From Alphaproteobacteria bacterium (GTDB lineage Bacteria > Pseudomonadota > Alphaproteobacteria > Rhizobiales > Aestuariivirgaceae), in contig JAGWTZ010000004.1 in NCBI GenBank assembly GCA_028868695.1, forward strand, positions 1 to 64,000: a stretch of DNA of 64,000 nucleotides, in the 5' to 3' direction. Position numbers and translations under genes: made by a program. Positions within the stretch are counted from its first letter, which is position 1, and each line of letters starts with the position of its first letter. The notes beneath the pieces were generated by a model. That model ran no database searches. It was not told the DNA's origin and saw only the letters and a program-made list of their open reading frames with translations. This document shows, piece by piece, positions 28,337 to 39,974 of the stretch.

Positions 28337-28684
28337 TCACTTCTTCTGCCGCGCCGCGCGCTCTTCGTCCTCAAGATGGAAGCTGCGCAGCACATGGTGA
28401 AGCGCCGGGGCCAGCGCGAAGCCGGCAATGGCAAAGAACAGGAAGCCGCACACCAGCGCATAGACGCCTTCCACCCACTGGCCCGCAGCGGTCTTCAACT
28501 GGTCGCGCGGCCCTTCCGAGGCAAGGATCATCGCGGCATCATCAAAGGCCGATGCCCAGGTGATCTCGCCATTGCCGAAATAGACATACATGCACATGCC
28601 GATGACCATCGCCACGGCAATGACGGCCAGCGCCCAAAGCGAATTGCGCGTGGTGCGCTGGAGAAGAATGCGGTGGCGGCTCAT
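28337..28684 (-). CDS. Hypothetical small membrane protein
   Basis: 115 aa ORF with two TM segments, overlaps the start of the HlyU-like gene by 4 nt. Confidence 0.6.
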   Translation of the reverse strand: MSRHRILLQRTTRNSLWALAVIAVAMVIGMCMYVYFGNGEITWASAFDDAAMILASEGPRDQLKTAAGQWVEGVYALVCGFLFFAIAGFALAPALHHVLRSFHLEDEERAARQKK

Positions 28685-28947
28685 GATTTGAAAATCGCCT
28701 CTCCCATCTGGTCGATGATCAGCTGGCCTTTGCTGATTGCAAATTCGGCCGCCTCATTCTTGTCGGCGAAGCGGTCGGCGCGCACAAAGGCGTGGGATTT
28801 GCCGTCCTTCAGGATCGTGCCGGAAAGCTGCCAGCCATCGCCCGCCTTATAGGGCGTAGCCTCAATCACAAAACCTTTGTATTCCAATGTCTTGACTGGC
28901 GTTGCTGCAGCAACGGGTGAAGTGAACCATTTGTCCCAGAATGCCAT
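28681..28947 (-). CDS. HlyU-like family protein
   Basis: 88 aa: TLEYKGFVIEATPYKAGDGWQLSGTI ... ADRFADKNEAAEFAISKGQLIIDQMG. Confidence 0.8.
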   Translation of the reverse strand: MAFWDKWFTSPVAAATPVKTLEYKGFVIEATPYKAGDGWQLSGTILKDGKSHAFVRADRFADKNEAAEFAISKGQLIIDQMGEAIFKS

Positions 28948-28956
28948 TGTCCCTCC

Positions 28957-29937
28957 TCAGGCCGCCAGGTCTTTCACAGCGCCTTGGGTGCCATCGCAAT
29001 GGGCGTGGCATTCCGTCTTGGCGCTGGTTTCGATCTGCACGGTGACATGATCAATGTTGTGGTGATGCTCCAGCTCTTCGCACAGGTTGGTGATGAAGCC
29101 ATCACCCGGGTGCCCGCCCGGCATTAGAAGATGCGCGGTGAGTGCGGTGTCGGTGGTGCTCATCGGCCAGATGTGCAGGTCATGCACATTGGCAACACCG
29201 GGCCGTGAGGCGAGAAACGCCCGCACCGCCGCGGCATCCACCTGCGAGGGCACCGCCTTGAGCGACATGGCCAGCGCCTCGCGCATCACGCTCCAGCTGG
29301 TGAAGATGATCACCGCCACGATGACAAGGCTGGTCAGCGGGTCAAGCCACAGCCAGCCGGTTTGCTGCATGAGGAAGCCGGCCACCACCACGCCGAAGGA
29401 AACCAGCGCATCGCCCAGCATGTGCAGATAGGCGCCGCGCATGTTGATGTCGTCCTGCCGCTCGCGCAGGAACAGCAGGGCCGTGATGCCATTGGTGAAA
29501 ATGCCCACCGCCGCCACCGCCATCACCCAGAAGCCCGGAACGGCAACCGGCGCGAACAGGCGCTGCAAGGCTTCCCAGCCGATCGCCCCCACCGCCACCA
29601 GCAGCAGCACTGAATTGAACAGCGCCGCCAGGATGGTGGAGCCCTTGAACCCGAAGGTGTAGCGCGCACTGGGCGCCCTGGTGGCCAGATGCGCCGCCAT
29701 CCAGGCCGCCAGCAGGCCCAGCACGTCAAACAGGTTGTGCCCGGCGTCGGCCAGCAGGGCAACCGAATTGACCCACAGCCCATAGCCCACTTCGCCAATG
29801 ACAAAGCCGCCATTGAGCAACACGCCCAGCGCAAAGGTCAGCCCGAAGCTTGCCGGCGCGTGGGAATGGCCGTGGCCATGCCCGTGGTCATTGTGATGGT
29901 CATGGGTGTGGCCGTGGGGATGGTGGTCATGTGCCAT
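28957..29937 (-). CDS. Cation diffusion facilitator family transporter
   Basis: His-rich N-terminus, ALLADAGHNLFDVLGL and MLGDALVSFGVV motifs. Confidence 0.93.
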   Translation of the reverse strand: MAHDHHPHGHTHDHHNDHGHGHGHSHAPASFGLTFALGVLLNGGFVIGEVGYGLWVNSVALLADAGHNLFDVLGLLAAWMAAHLATRAPSARYTFGFKGSTILAALFNSVLLLVAVGAIGWEALQRLFAPVAVPGFWVMAVAAVGIFTNGITALLFLRERQDDINMRGAYLHMLGDALVSFGVVVAGFLMQQTGWLWLDPLTSLVIVAVIIFTSWSVMREALAMSLKAVPSQVDAAAVRAFLASRPGVANVHDLHIWPMSTTDTALTAHLLMPGGHPGDGFITNLCEELEHHHNIDHVTVQIETSAKTECHAHCDGTQGAVKDLAA

Positions 29938-30031
29938 GCCGCCTTATGCCACGCCGCAAGCCAGCGGGGCAACCGCAGATCGTTGACAGTTCTGTAACTT
30001 GCTGCAAGATCAGCAAGGTGAGACAGACAGC

Positions 30032-30385
30032 ATGATCGGCATGGTTCTTGTGGCAGGAGTTGCGGCGCTGCACGCCTACTTCCTCTATCTGGAAATGTTT
30101 GCCTGGGGGGCACCGCGCACCCGTGCCGCTTTCGGCACAACGGAGGAGTTTGCCCAGGCCAGCAAAGTGTTGGCTGGCAATCAGGGCCTTTACAATGGCT
30201 TCCTCGCGGTTGGGTTGCTGTGGAGCCTTTGGCTGGGCGAACCGGGCCGGCCGTTCACTCTGTTCCTGCTGGCATGCGTTATTGTTGCGGGGATTTATGG
30301 CGCCGCAACAGCCAGCCGCCGTATCCTCTTCATCCAGGCCTTGCCCGCGGTGCTGGCGTTGCTGGCCTTTTGGACCCGTTACTAA
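30032..30385 (+). CDS. DUF1304-like membrane protein
   Basis: MIGMVLVAGVAALHAYFLYLEMFAW...NQGLYNGFLAVGLLW. Confidence 0.85.
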   Translation: MIGMVLVAGVAALHAYFLYLEMFAWGAPRTRAAFGTTEEFAQASKVLAGNQGLYNGFLAVGLLWSLWLGEPGRPFTLFLLACVIVAGIYGAATASRRILFIQALPAVLALLAFWTRY

Positions 30386-30437
30386 ACTGCTTGCCCTGCC
30401 GTCACCTGAATGTTAGGTGCAGCCGTCATCCAATTGA

Positions 30438-32347
<1,910 letters not shown>

Positions 32348-32350
32348 GCC

Positions 32351-33640
32351 ATGAAGCTTGCAGGCCGCGTTTCGGCGGCGATTGATGTCATCGCTGAAAT
32401 TACCACGCGCAACCGCCCGGCTTCGGAAGCGCTGAAGGATTGGGGCAAGGCCCACCGCTTTGCCGGCTCGACTGACCGCCACGTTGTGGGCACGCTGGTG
32501 TTTGACACACTGCGCCGCAGGAACAGCGCCGCCGCCCTGATGGGCGCGGAGACGCCCCGCGCCTTGGTGCTGGGCGCCCTGGGCGTGGTCTGGCAAATCC
32601 CGGTGAACGAAATCGCCGCCCTGTGTGAAGAACAATTCGGCGCCGGCAAACTGGCGGCAGCGGAGACTGCGGCCCTGCAGCGCGGCCTGCCGCAAGATCT
32701 GCCCGCCTTCGTGGCGGGGGATTTCCCCAAATGGCTGGAGGCGGAGCTCACGTCAGCCTTCGGGCCAAAACTTGTGCCCGAAATGGCGGCGCTGGCCACC
32801 CGCGCGCCAGTGGATTTGCGCGTCAACACGCTCAAGGCCACGCATCAGGCTGTGGCTGCCGCTCTCGCGAAATTCGCTGCCGCGCCTACCCGCTTTGCAC
32901 CCACGGCCCTGCGCATTCCCGCCCCCGGCGTGGAGGTGCGCAATGTGAATGTGGAGGCCGAGCCCACCCATGGCCTTGGCCAATTCGAAGTGCAGGATGA
33001 AGCCTCGCAAATCGCCGCCGCCCTAACCGGCGCAAGGCCGGGCGAGGCTGTGCTCGATCTCTGCGCCGGGGCAGGGGGCAAGTCTCTGGCGCTGGCCGCG
33101 CTGATGAACAATCAGGGCAGCATCATTGCCCATGACCGTGACAAGCACCGCCTGCGCCCGATCTTTGAGCGCATCGCCCGCGCCGGTGCCAGCTGCATTG
33201 AAGTGGTGGCCGCCGACGAGGCCCAAAAGCTGGCGCGGCCCAAGGGCTATGACCTTGTGGTGGTGGATGCGCCCTGTACAGGTTCCGGCACCTGGCGGCG
33301 GAAGCCGGATGCCAAATGGCGCCTTGGCGAAAAGCAGTTGCAGGTGCGCCTCAATGAGCAGGCCAAGGTGCTGGAACAGGCCGCCCCCTTGGTGCGGCCG
33401 GGCGGAAGGCTGGCCTATTTCACCTGTTCGGTTCTCCCTTGCGAGAATGCCGGGCAGGTTAAAGCATTCCTGAAGGCGCATGCCGATTATGAGATTGCTC
33501 CGTATGCTGAGCAATGGCGCGCCACCCTGCCGGGAGAGCCGCCCGCCTCAGCCGCGAAGGAGGCAGGCCTATTGCAGCTCACGCCGCTGGATCACGGCTG
33601 CGACGGCTTCTTCGTGGCCATTCTCCGCCGCAAGGGTTGA
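32351..33640 (+). CDS. RsmB/NOP family 16S rRNA (cytosine) methyltransferase
   Basis: VLDLCAGAGGKSLALAAL, VDAPCTGSGTWRRKPD, FTCSVLPCEN. Confidence 0.92.
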   Translation: MKLAGRVSAAIDVIAEITTRNRPASEALKDWGKAHRFAGSTDRHVVGTLVFDTLRRRNSAAALMGAETPRALVLGALGVVWQIPVNEIAALCEEQFGAGKLAAAETAALQRGLPQDLPAFVAGDFPKWLEAELTSAFGPKLVPEMAALATRAPVDLRVNTLKATHQAVAAALAKFAAAPTRFAPTALRIPAPGVEVRNVNVEAEPTHGLGQFEVQDEASQIAAALTGARPGEAVLDLCAGAGGKSLALAALMNNQGSIIAHDRDKHRLRPIFERIARAGASCIEVVAADEAQKLARPKGYDLVVVDAPCTGSGTWRRKPDAKWRLGEKQLQVRLNEQAKVLEQAAPLVRPGGRLAYFTCSVLPCENAGQVKAFLKAHADYEIAPYAEQWRATLPGEPPASAAKEAGLLQLTPLDHGCDGFFVAILRRKG

Positions 33641-33652
33641 GCGCGAAGCCGC

Positions 33653-34366
33653 CTATTCCAATTCCCAGACGATGTTCACATCGGCGCTGATCGCCATTGC
33701 GCCTTGCGCCACGGGAACGGGCGCTGCGGCGGCATCCATGGCCATGCCGCGCTTGGCAAACACCAAAGGAACTGGCGGCGCACTGGCGTTTTCACTGATG
33801 CTGGCGATGGCGCCCAGCTTGGTGCCCGCCGCCTCGGCCAGCAGCGTGGCCTTGCGCAGCGCGTCCTTCACGGCGGCCTTGCGCGCTTCATCTTCGGCGG
33901 CCTGCGGGTTGGCCACGCTGAAGGAAATGCCGGTGATCTGGTTGCTGCCCGCACCCACCGCCTTGTCCAGCAGCGCGCCCAGCTCATCCAGCTTGCGCAC
34001 CGTCACGATCACGGTGTTGTTGACGTCATAGCCCACCAGCTTGGGCGCCTGGTTGTTGGAATAGTCATAGCGCGGGCCAACCGAGAAGTTGCTGGTCTGC
34101 ACGTCCTTGTCGTCAATGCCGGCGGCCTTCAGCGCGGCCAGCAGGGCGGTCATGTTCTTGGTGTTGGCGTCCACCGCGGCCTTGGCGGTGGCGGCCTGGG
34201 TCTGCGTGCCCAGCGAAACAATCGCCATGTCCGGCGTTTGCTTCACTTCGCCATGCCCGGAAAGCGAAATGAGATGCGGTGTCTTGGCGGTGTCGGCCAT
34301 GGCGGCTCCTGGGCCCAGAAGGGCGGTGGCAAGAACGAGCGGGGCAAGGGATTTGAACATGGTCAT
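33653..34366 (-). CDS. SIMPL domain-containing periplasmic protein
   Basis: Signal peptide; LISLSGHGEVKQTPDMAIVSLGTQTQA. Confidence 0.9.
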   Translation of the reverse strand: MTMFKSLAPLVLATALLGPGAAMADTAKTPHLISLSGHGEVKQTPDMAIVSLGTQTQAATAKAAVDANTKNMTALLAALKAAGIDDKDVQTSNFSVGPRYDYSNNQAPKLVGYDVNNTVIVTVRKLDELGALLDKAVGAGSNQITGISFSVANPQAAEDEARKAAVKDALRKATLLAEAAGTKLGAIASISENASAPPVPLVFAKRGMAMDAAAAPVPVAQGAMAISADVNIVWELE

Positions 34367-34423
34367 CCTTTCATCGGTGCGCCATGGCGTAGGAATAATT
34401 TGCGGCAGGATTGTGAACGCGAA

Positions 34424-35881
34424 TTACCGGAAGGGCGGCTCGTCAAAGCTGCGCAGCTTGCGCGAATGCAGGCTGGACCTTGCGTTGCGCAAATGCTCCA
34501 GCGCCGAAATGCCGATCATCAGGTGTTCGCCCACCGCGCGGTCATAAAACGCATTGGCCGCCCCCGGCAGCTTGATTTCGCCATGCAGCGGCTTGTCGGA
34601 AACGCACAGCAGCGTGCCATAGGGAACGCGGAACCGGTAGCCCTGCGCCGCCAGTGTGCCGCTTTCCATGTCGATGGCGATGGCGCGTGAAAGGTTGATG
34701 CGCTTGCGCTCCAGCGTCCAGCGCAGTTCCCAGTTCCGGTCATCATGGGTCATCACCGTGCCGGTGCGCAGCCGCGCCTTCAGTGCCTCGCCGCTTTCGC
34801 CTGTCACCTGCGCCGCCGCCTGCTGCAGCGCCACCTGAACTTCGGCCAGCGCGGGGATGGGAATTTCCGGCGGCACGATGTCATCGAGAATGTGGTCCTG
34901 CCGCAGATAGGCATGGGCCAGCACATAATCGCCGATGCGCTGCGATTGGCGAAGCCCGCCGCAATGGCCGATCATCAGCCAGCAATTGGGCCGCAACACG
35001 GCGAGATGGTCGGTCATGTTCTTGGCGTTGGAGGGGCCAACGCCGATGTTCACCAGCGTGATGCCACCCGCGCCATCGGCGCGCGACAGGTGATAGGCTG
35101 GCATCTGGAACTTGTGCCACGGGCTGTCATCAAGGATCTTGTCGATCTGCGCTTTCGTCAGCCCACGGACGATCTTGCCCCCGCCCGGCAGGTGCAGCGC
35201 GTCATAGGGGCTGCCGTTGCCCAGCTGTTCGATGGCCCAGCCCATGAACTGGTCCACATAGCGGTGATAATTGGTGAGCAGGATCCATGGCTGGAACTGC
35301 TGCCAATGCGTGCCGGAATAATGCTGCAGGCGCTTCAGCGAATAATCCACGCGCACCGCGTCAAACAGCGCCAGCGGGTGATAGCGGCCCATGCTGGCCT
35401 CCCACTGGCTGTCAGCGATTTCATCGCCCACCAGCGAAAGCTGCGGCACAGGGAAGTGCAGCGCCAGCTCCGCCGCCGAGACATCGCTGTTGCCCAATTC
35501 GCTGCCGCCCTGCAGCACGTAAGGATAAGGAATTTCCTGCGAGGAAGGGCCTACGCTGATCTTCGCCCCATAATCGCGCGTCAGATAGCCAAGCTGCTCC
35601 AGCAGGTAACCGGCGAAGAATTGCGGCTGCGTCACAGTGGTGGCGTAAGTGCCCGGCCCTTGGAACTTGGCATAGGCGCGCGCGATGGTGGGCTGCACGC
35701 CATCCGCCTCATAGGTCACTTTCAGCTCGGGATAGACAAACCCCGCCCGCTCGGCCTTGCTCGGTTCTTCGCGTGTCTTGAAATAGCGTTGCAGGCTGGC
35801 GGCCAGCGCCCCCGTGGCCTTGCTGTGGAATTCAATGAGGGCGGCAACCGCGTCCTGCGGCGAGAGATTTTCCTGTTTCAT
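34424..35881 (-). CDS. amn: AMP nucleosidase
   Basis: Full-length AMP nucleosidase-like sequence incl. GVGPSNAKNMTDHLAVLRPNCWLMIGHCGGLR, DMESGTLAAQGYRFRVPYGTLLCVSDKPLHGEIKLPG. Confidence 0.93.
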   Translation of the reverse strand: MKQENLSPQDAVAALIEFHSKATGALAASLQRYFKTREEPSKAERAGFVYPELKVTYEADGVQPTIARAYAKFQGPGTYATTVTQPQFFAGYLLEQLGYLTRDYGAKISVGPSSQEIPYPYVLQGGSELGNSDVSAAELALHFPVPQLSLVGDEIADSQWEASMGRYHPLALFDAVRVDYSLKRLQHYSGTHWQQFQPWILLTNYHRYVDQFMGWAIEQLGNGSPYDALHLPGGGKIVRGLTKAQIDKILDDSPWHKFQMPAYHLSRADGAGGITLVNIGVGPSNAKNMTDHLAVLRPNCWLMIGHCGGLRQSQRIGDYVLAHAYLRQDHILDDIVPPEIPIPALAEVQVALQQAAAQVTGESGEALKARLRTGTVMTHDDRNWELRWTLERKRINLSRAIAIDMESGTLAAQGYRFRVPYGTLLCVSDKPLHGEIKLPGAANAFYDRAVGEHLMIGISALEHLRNARSSLHSRKLRSFDEPPFR

Positions 35882-35951
35882 GGCAAGGCTCTAGCATAGA
35901 TTCTCGAATTCATGTAGCCAGAGCACGCGATTGTGACGCGCGCGCGAAGGC

Positions 35952-36027
35952 GGGCCTATAGCTCAATGGTTAGAGCTGACGGCTCATAACCGTCTGGTTC
36001 CAGGTTCGAGTCCTGGTGGGCCCACCA
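35952..36027 (+). tRNA. tRNA with CAT anticodon (tRNA-Ile2 or tRNA-Met; Ile2 favoured)
   Basis: 76-nt cloverleaf GGGCCTATAGCTCAATGGTTAGAGC...ACGG-CTCATAA-CCGT...GGTTCGAGTCC...CCA with encoded CCA; GGTTAGAGC D-arm resembles ileX. Confidence 0.93.
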
Positions 36028-36047
36028 TGCCTCCACGGCGCACTCAT

Positions 36048-36108
36048 GGGGTTCTCTGTTTTGGCAGGGAACCCCCGCATTTCCACGGCAAAAGTGGCCT
36101 CTTTTTTT
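36048..36108 (+). terminator. Possible terminator region after the tRNA
   Basis: Weak stems (GGGGTTC...GAACCCC) followed by a TTTTTTT run. Confidence 0.4.
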
Positions 36109-36268
36109 AGAAATGGGTCTGCACCTCAGCGGTTGTCAGAGTTGGCCCGGCGGCCGATTTCGCGGGCCAGACGCTTTCCGATCCGCAGCGCCATTGAATT
36201 CGAATTCGCAGAGAAATGGTTGTTTTGCTGATGTTTCAGAGATCGGCGAAACCAAGACCCTTGGCTGT

Positions 36269-38008
36269 TCATTCCAGGCCGTGGGCGGGTCGCTCAGACG
36301 GGTGAGTCGCTTGGTCGTGAGCTCGGCCGGCCCTGGGCGGCAACCGCTTTGAGCTTGCGGCGGGTTTTGCAGTCTGCTGGGCAGCCTGTGACTTTCGTGC
36401 TTGGCGCATCAATCTGGCAAGCTGCTTGTAGAGTGGTGTCGGCCGTCCGCTTTTGTCGAGCAGCCCCCGAGGACCTGTGAGCGCAGAAAGCGTGACTGAC
36501 TTGAGGCCAGCCCGCGCGGCGGCTTCAATGACCCCCTTGTTCCAGTCTACCGCGAATGTTGCGAACTGGCGGGGATCATTGGGCGCCAGGCAAACGCGTC
36601 TGCTTTTGGGGTTTGCCGCCAGCGCTGCTCCATAGGGGTTGAAGCGGGCCCCAATGCTGCTGGGTCCCAAGTGATATGGTGTTTTGCCAATGAAGGCCTT
36701 GGCCGAGGCGAAGATGTGAGGCAGGCTTTCGAGAGTTTGCATGACGGCTTCGTCGCTGGCGTCATGCACGATCGGACAGATGGCATGGGTGATGAAATCA
36801 AACACACCCTGCGGCGGCCGCTTCCGGTTCAACTCGGTGAAATAGGTGATCATGCCACCGCCGATGCTGGCGCGCGGAAAATGCTTTCGCGCCGCCGCAG
36901 CCATTTCTTCATAGCTGGGCCCCCAAGGGCGTTTGTCAGTGGGTTGGAACGATTTCAGATCATGGGATTGCGTGACGACAACACGCGCGGGCTCAAGGCC
37001 TGCGCGCTGTGTGCACCCTGCGAACTTGGCCATTTCAAGCTCAGCTGAAACCTTGCCCGGCAAAACGATTTCCAGGCAGACGGGAATGGATGTTTGCTGC
37101 GCCAATGCGCCATAGGCCATTGCGGCGGCCTCCATGTCTTCACCGTCATGCAGCGTGAAGGTCAAGTGCTGCGGCGCAAGTGCGCGCAGCTGGTTGAGGC
37201 GTCTCAAGGCCTCAGCAGCTTCCGATGGGCCGATGGCTATTCCAATTTCTGGCAGCTTCATCTTGCTTGCGGTGGAGATCGAATTGCTTCTGGCTGTGTC
37301 CTTGGCCTTGCCTCGCAGATCAAGCGTGATGCGCTGTTCAATAGTCTTGCCCGCGGGGAGAACATAGGGCCAAGGATCAAGCAGGGAGCACACATAGGTC
37401 TTGTAGGAAGCGTCAGACCAATTGCGTTGATCTTCCATCTCGAACTTTGGCCCTTCCATCAGCACCTTGGCTTTCAGCCCCGGAGCGGGTGCGTGTTCCA
37501 ATGCGCGGATATTGAAGAACGGCTGGCCTGGGCTGATCAACCGGGGAAAGCGGGCGCGCTGCACCTTGCCATCAGTGTGGATGATGGACAGCGGCTTTCC
37601 GGCAACGCCGTTGATGGGATGCAGCACCACAAATCCCGTGCGGTTTGTCTTGAAATCCTTGTCCGGCGTGGCGGAAACGTGAAACACGAGCTGTTGTGGC
37701 GTTGCGCGGATGGAAGCCTGCATCGTGAGCTTCGCGCCGGCATTTTCGGCGGTGGCGCGGTAGCTTACGCTGAAGCCATCTTTGCGCTTGGTGATCTTCA
37801 ACCCGCTCACCCGGGCAGGGCATGTGCCCCAGTTCTCATCGCGCACCAGAAATGAAATGCCGCGCAATACTTCGATGCCGTCATGCCGGATATCTGCCAG
37901 CCCTCCGCCTTGAAATGCTGCCGCCAATGGGCCGGCTTTGAGGATGGCCTTCTTTGCCGGGGGTTCGCTTGTGCCGAATTTTGCCCTGTATTCCGTCGTT
38001 TTGACCAT
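36269..38008 (-). CDS. apnL: D-apionate lactonase-like protein (ApnL)
   Basis: Size and sequence pattern (AFQGGGLADIRHDGIEVLRGISFLVRDENWGT...) plus adjacency to ApnO/ApsD/RLP/OiaK-like genes; start at GAGGAGAG-ATG. Confidence 0.75.
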   Translation of the reverse strand: MVKTTEYRAKFGTSEPPAKKAILKAGPLAAAFQGGGLADIRHDGIEVLRGISFLVRDENWGTCPARVSGLKITKRKDGFSVSYRATAENAGAKLTMQASIRATPQQLVFHVSATPDKDFKTNRTGFVVLHPINGVAGKPLSIIHTDGKVQRARFPRLISPGQPFFNIRALEHAPAPGLKAKVLMEGPKFEMEDQRNWSDASYKTYVCSLLDPWPYVLPAGKTIEQRITLDLRGKAKDTARSNSISTASKMKLPEIGIAIGPSEAAEALRRLNQLRALAPQHLTFTLHDGEDMEAAAMAYGALAQQTSIPVCLEIVLPGKVSAELEMAKFAGCTQRAGLEPARVVVTQSHDLKSFQPTDKRPWGPSYEEMAAAARKHFPRASIGGGMITYFTELNRKRPPQGVFDFITHAICPIVHDASDEAVMQTLESLPHIFASAKAFIGKTPYHLGPSSIGARFNPYGAALAANPKSRRVCLAPNDPRQFATFAVDWNKGVIEAAARAGLKSVTLSALTGPRGLLDKSGRPTPLYKQLARLMRQARKSQAAQQTAKPAASSKRLPPRAGRAHDQATHPSERPAHGLE

Positions 38009-38077
38009 TCTCTCCTCGCCGTCCACTAAGCACCAAGCCTAGAATCGCACAACAACTTCATCATATAGTGGTTGACT

Positions 38078-38089
38078 CATCATACCAGA
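38078..38089. promoter_or_regulatory. Candidate FadR/GntR operator A (upstream of apnO)
   Basis: cATCATACCAGa; shares the 10-mer ATCATACCAG with site B at 40720. Confidence 0.5.
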
Positions 38090-38118
38090 TATGAAATGAC
38101 TATTGAAGTGGAGGAACC

Positions 38119-38946
38119 ATGACGAAAATTGCACTGTTTGGCGCCGGCGGAAAAATGGGCATGCGCCTTGGCGCCAATCTCAAGAATTCGCGCTTTACGG
38201 TGGCGCCCGTTGAAGTCAGTGACGCAGGCAAGGCGCGCCTGCGCGATGAATTGGGCTGGCAGGCTGCGCCAGTGGAGCACGCACTTCAAGGTGCAGACAT
38301 TGTGGTTCTCGCTGTTCCCGACACGGCCATCGGCAAGGTTGCACATTCCATCATTGATCAATTGAAGCCGGGCACCATGGTGGTCGTTCTTGACGCTGCC
38401 GCCCCCTATGCCGGCCACCTCCCGGTGCGCAAGGACATCACCTATTTCGTCACCCACCCCTGCCACCCGCCGATCTTCAATGACGAGACAGACATGAAAG
38501 CCAAGCTCGACCGTTTTGGCGGGGTTGCCGCCAAGCAAGCGATTGTCTGCTGTCTCATGCAAGGGCCTGAAAGCGATTATGCCAAGGGTGAGGAGGTGGC
38601 CAGGACCATTTGGGCACCAGTCATGCGCTCGCACCGCCTGACGGTGGAGCAGCTCGCCCTGCTGGAACCGGGTCTGGCGGAGACTGTCGCGGCGTCTTTG
38701 CTCGATGTGATGCGCGAGGCCATGGATGAAGTGGTGCGCCGCGGCGTGCCGCAAGAGGCTGCGCGTGACTTTCTGCTCGGCCACTTGAATATCCTGGGCG
38801 CGGTTATCTTCAAGGAGCAACCCGGCGTGTTCTCGGATGCTTGCAACAAGGCAATCCAATTCGGCAAGCCAGTTCTGATGCGCGATGATTGGAAGCGGGT
38901 GTTCGAGCCCGATGAAATTGCCGCCTCCATCCGCCGGATCACTTGA
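38119..38946 (+). CDS. apnO: D-apionate oxidoisomerase-like NAD-binding protein (ApnO)
   Basis: MTKIALFGAGGKMGMRLGANL Rossmann; THPCHPPIFND; cluster context. Confidence 0.78.
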   Translation: MTKIALFGAGGKMGMRLGANLKNSRFTVAPVEVSDAGKARLRDELGWQAAPVEHALQGADIVVLAVPDTAIGKVAHSIIDQLKPGTMVVVLDAAAPYAGHLPVRKDITYFVTHPCHPPIFNDETDMKAKLDRFGGVAAKQAIVCCLMQGPESDYAKGEEVARTIWAPVMRSHRLTVEQLALLEPGLAETVAASLLDVMREAMDEVVRRGVPQEAARDFLLGHLNILGAVIFKEQPGVFSDACNKAIQFGKPVLMRDDWKRVFEPDEIAASIRRIT

Positions 38947-39974
38947 TGTTGCGCGGCGCCCTGATCGGCTGTGGCTTTTTCGCAATCAACCATTTGCATG
39001 GCTGGCGCGATGCCAAGGGGGCTGAAATTGTTGCGATTTGTGACCGCTCGGCAGACCGCCTCAAGATCGCTGGCGACCAGTTCGGCATAACGGCCCGCTA
39101 CCAGGACGCGGCGGAAATGCTGGCGCGTGAAAAGCTCGACTTCGTCGACATCGCGACAACGGCCCCCATGCACCGCGCCTTGGCTGAAATGGCGGCCGCC
39201 CGGGGATTGGCGGTGATTTGCCAGAAGCCTTTTGCGCCCACGCTGGAAGACGCGAAGGCCATTGTGTCTGCATGCGAGAAGGCGGGCGTGCCGCTGATGG
39301 TGCATGAAAACTTCCGCTGGCAATCTCCCATGCAAAGGGTGAAGCAGGTCGTATCCTCGGGCGAGATCGGCGATGTCTTCTGGGGCCGTGTGTCATTCCG
39401 CTCCGCTTATGACGTTTTTTCCGGCCAGCCCTATTTGGCGGAAGGCGATCGCTTCATTGTGGAGGACTTGGGTATTCACGCGCTGGACGTGGCGCGCTTC
39501 CTGCTGGGTGATGCGCTCAACGTCAGTGCGCGCATCAAGCGCGTCAATCCGAAAATCAAAGGCGAGGACGTTGCCACGATGCTGCTGGACCACGGAGGCG
39601 GCGTTGCCTCTGTGGTGGATTGCTCCTATGCGACAAGGCTTGAAACCGAAGCCTTTCCCGAAACCCTGATTGAGTTGGATGGAACAAAAGGATCGCTGCG
39701 CTTGGCGCAGGGCTATCGGCTTTCGGTCACATCGCCAAGCGGCACCCGGCATGAAGACGTGTCACCGCCGCTGTTGGCCTGGGCTTCAAAGCCCTGGCAC
39801 AACATACAGGAAAGCGTGGCGCTCATTGAACAGCATTGGGTCGATTGCCTGAAGTCGGGCAAGGAGCCAGAAACTTCAGGGCGCGACAATCTCAAGACTT
39901 TCGCTTTGGTGGAGGCCGTCTATCAGTCAGCGAAGACGGGTCAAACCATTCCGCTCAGCGCTTTGCTCGGCTAG
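38946..39974 (+). CDS. apsD: Gfo/Idh/MocA oxidoreductase, D-apiose dehydrogenase-like (ApsD)
   Basis: GALIGCGFFAINHLHGWRDAKGAEIVAICDRSADR; CQKPFAPTLEDA; translationally coupled to apnO. Confidence 0.75.
   Translation: MLRGALIGCGFFAINHLHGWRDAKGAEIVAICDRSADRLKIAGDQFGITARYQDAAEMLAREKLDFVDIATTAPMHRALAEMAAARGLAVICQKPFAPTLEDAKAIVSACEKAGVPLMVHENFRWQSPMQRVKQVVSSGEIGDVFWGRVSFRSAYDVFSGQPYLAEGDRFIVEDLGIHALDVARFLLGDALNVSARIKRVNPKIKGEDVATMLLDHGGGVASVVDCSYATRLETEAFPETLIELDGTKGSLRLAQGYRLSVTSPSGTRHEDVSPPLLAWASKPWHNIQESVALIEQHWVDCLKSGKEPETSGRDNLKTFALVEAVYQSAKTGQTIPLSALLG

Noticed and set aside
28337-28947. HlyU-like plus small membrane protein as a toxin-antitoxin pair
   Set aside because: 4-nt overlap is suggestive, but HlyU-like proteins are common and the membrane protein has no toxin features
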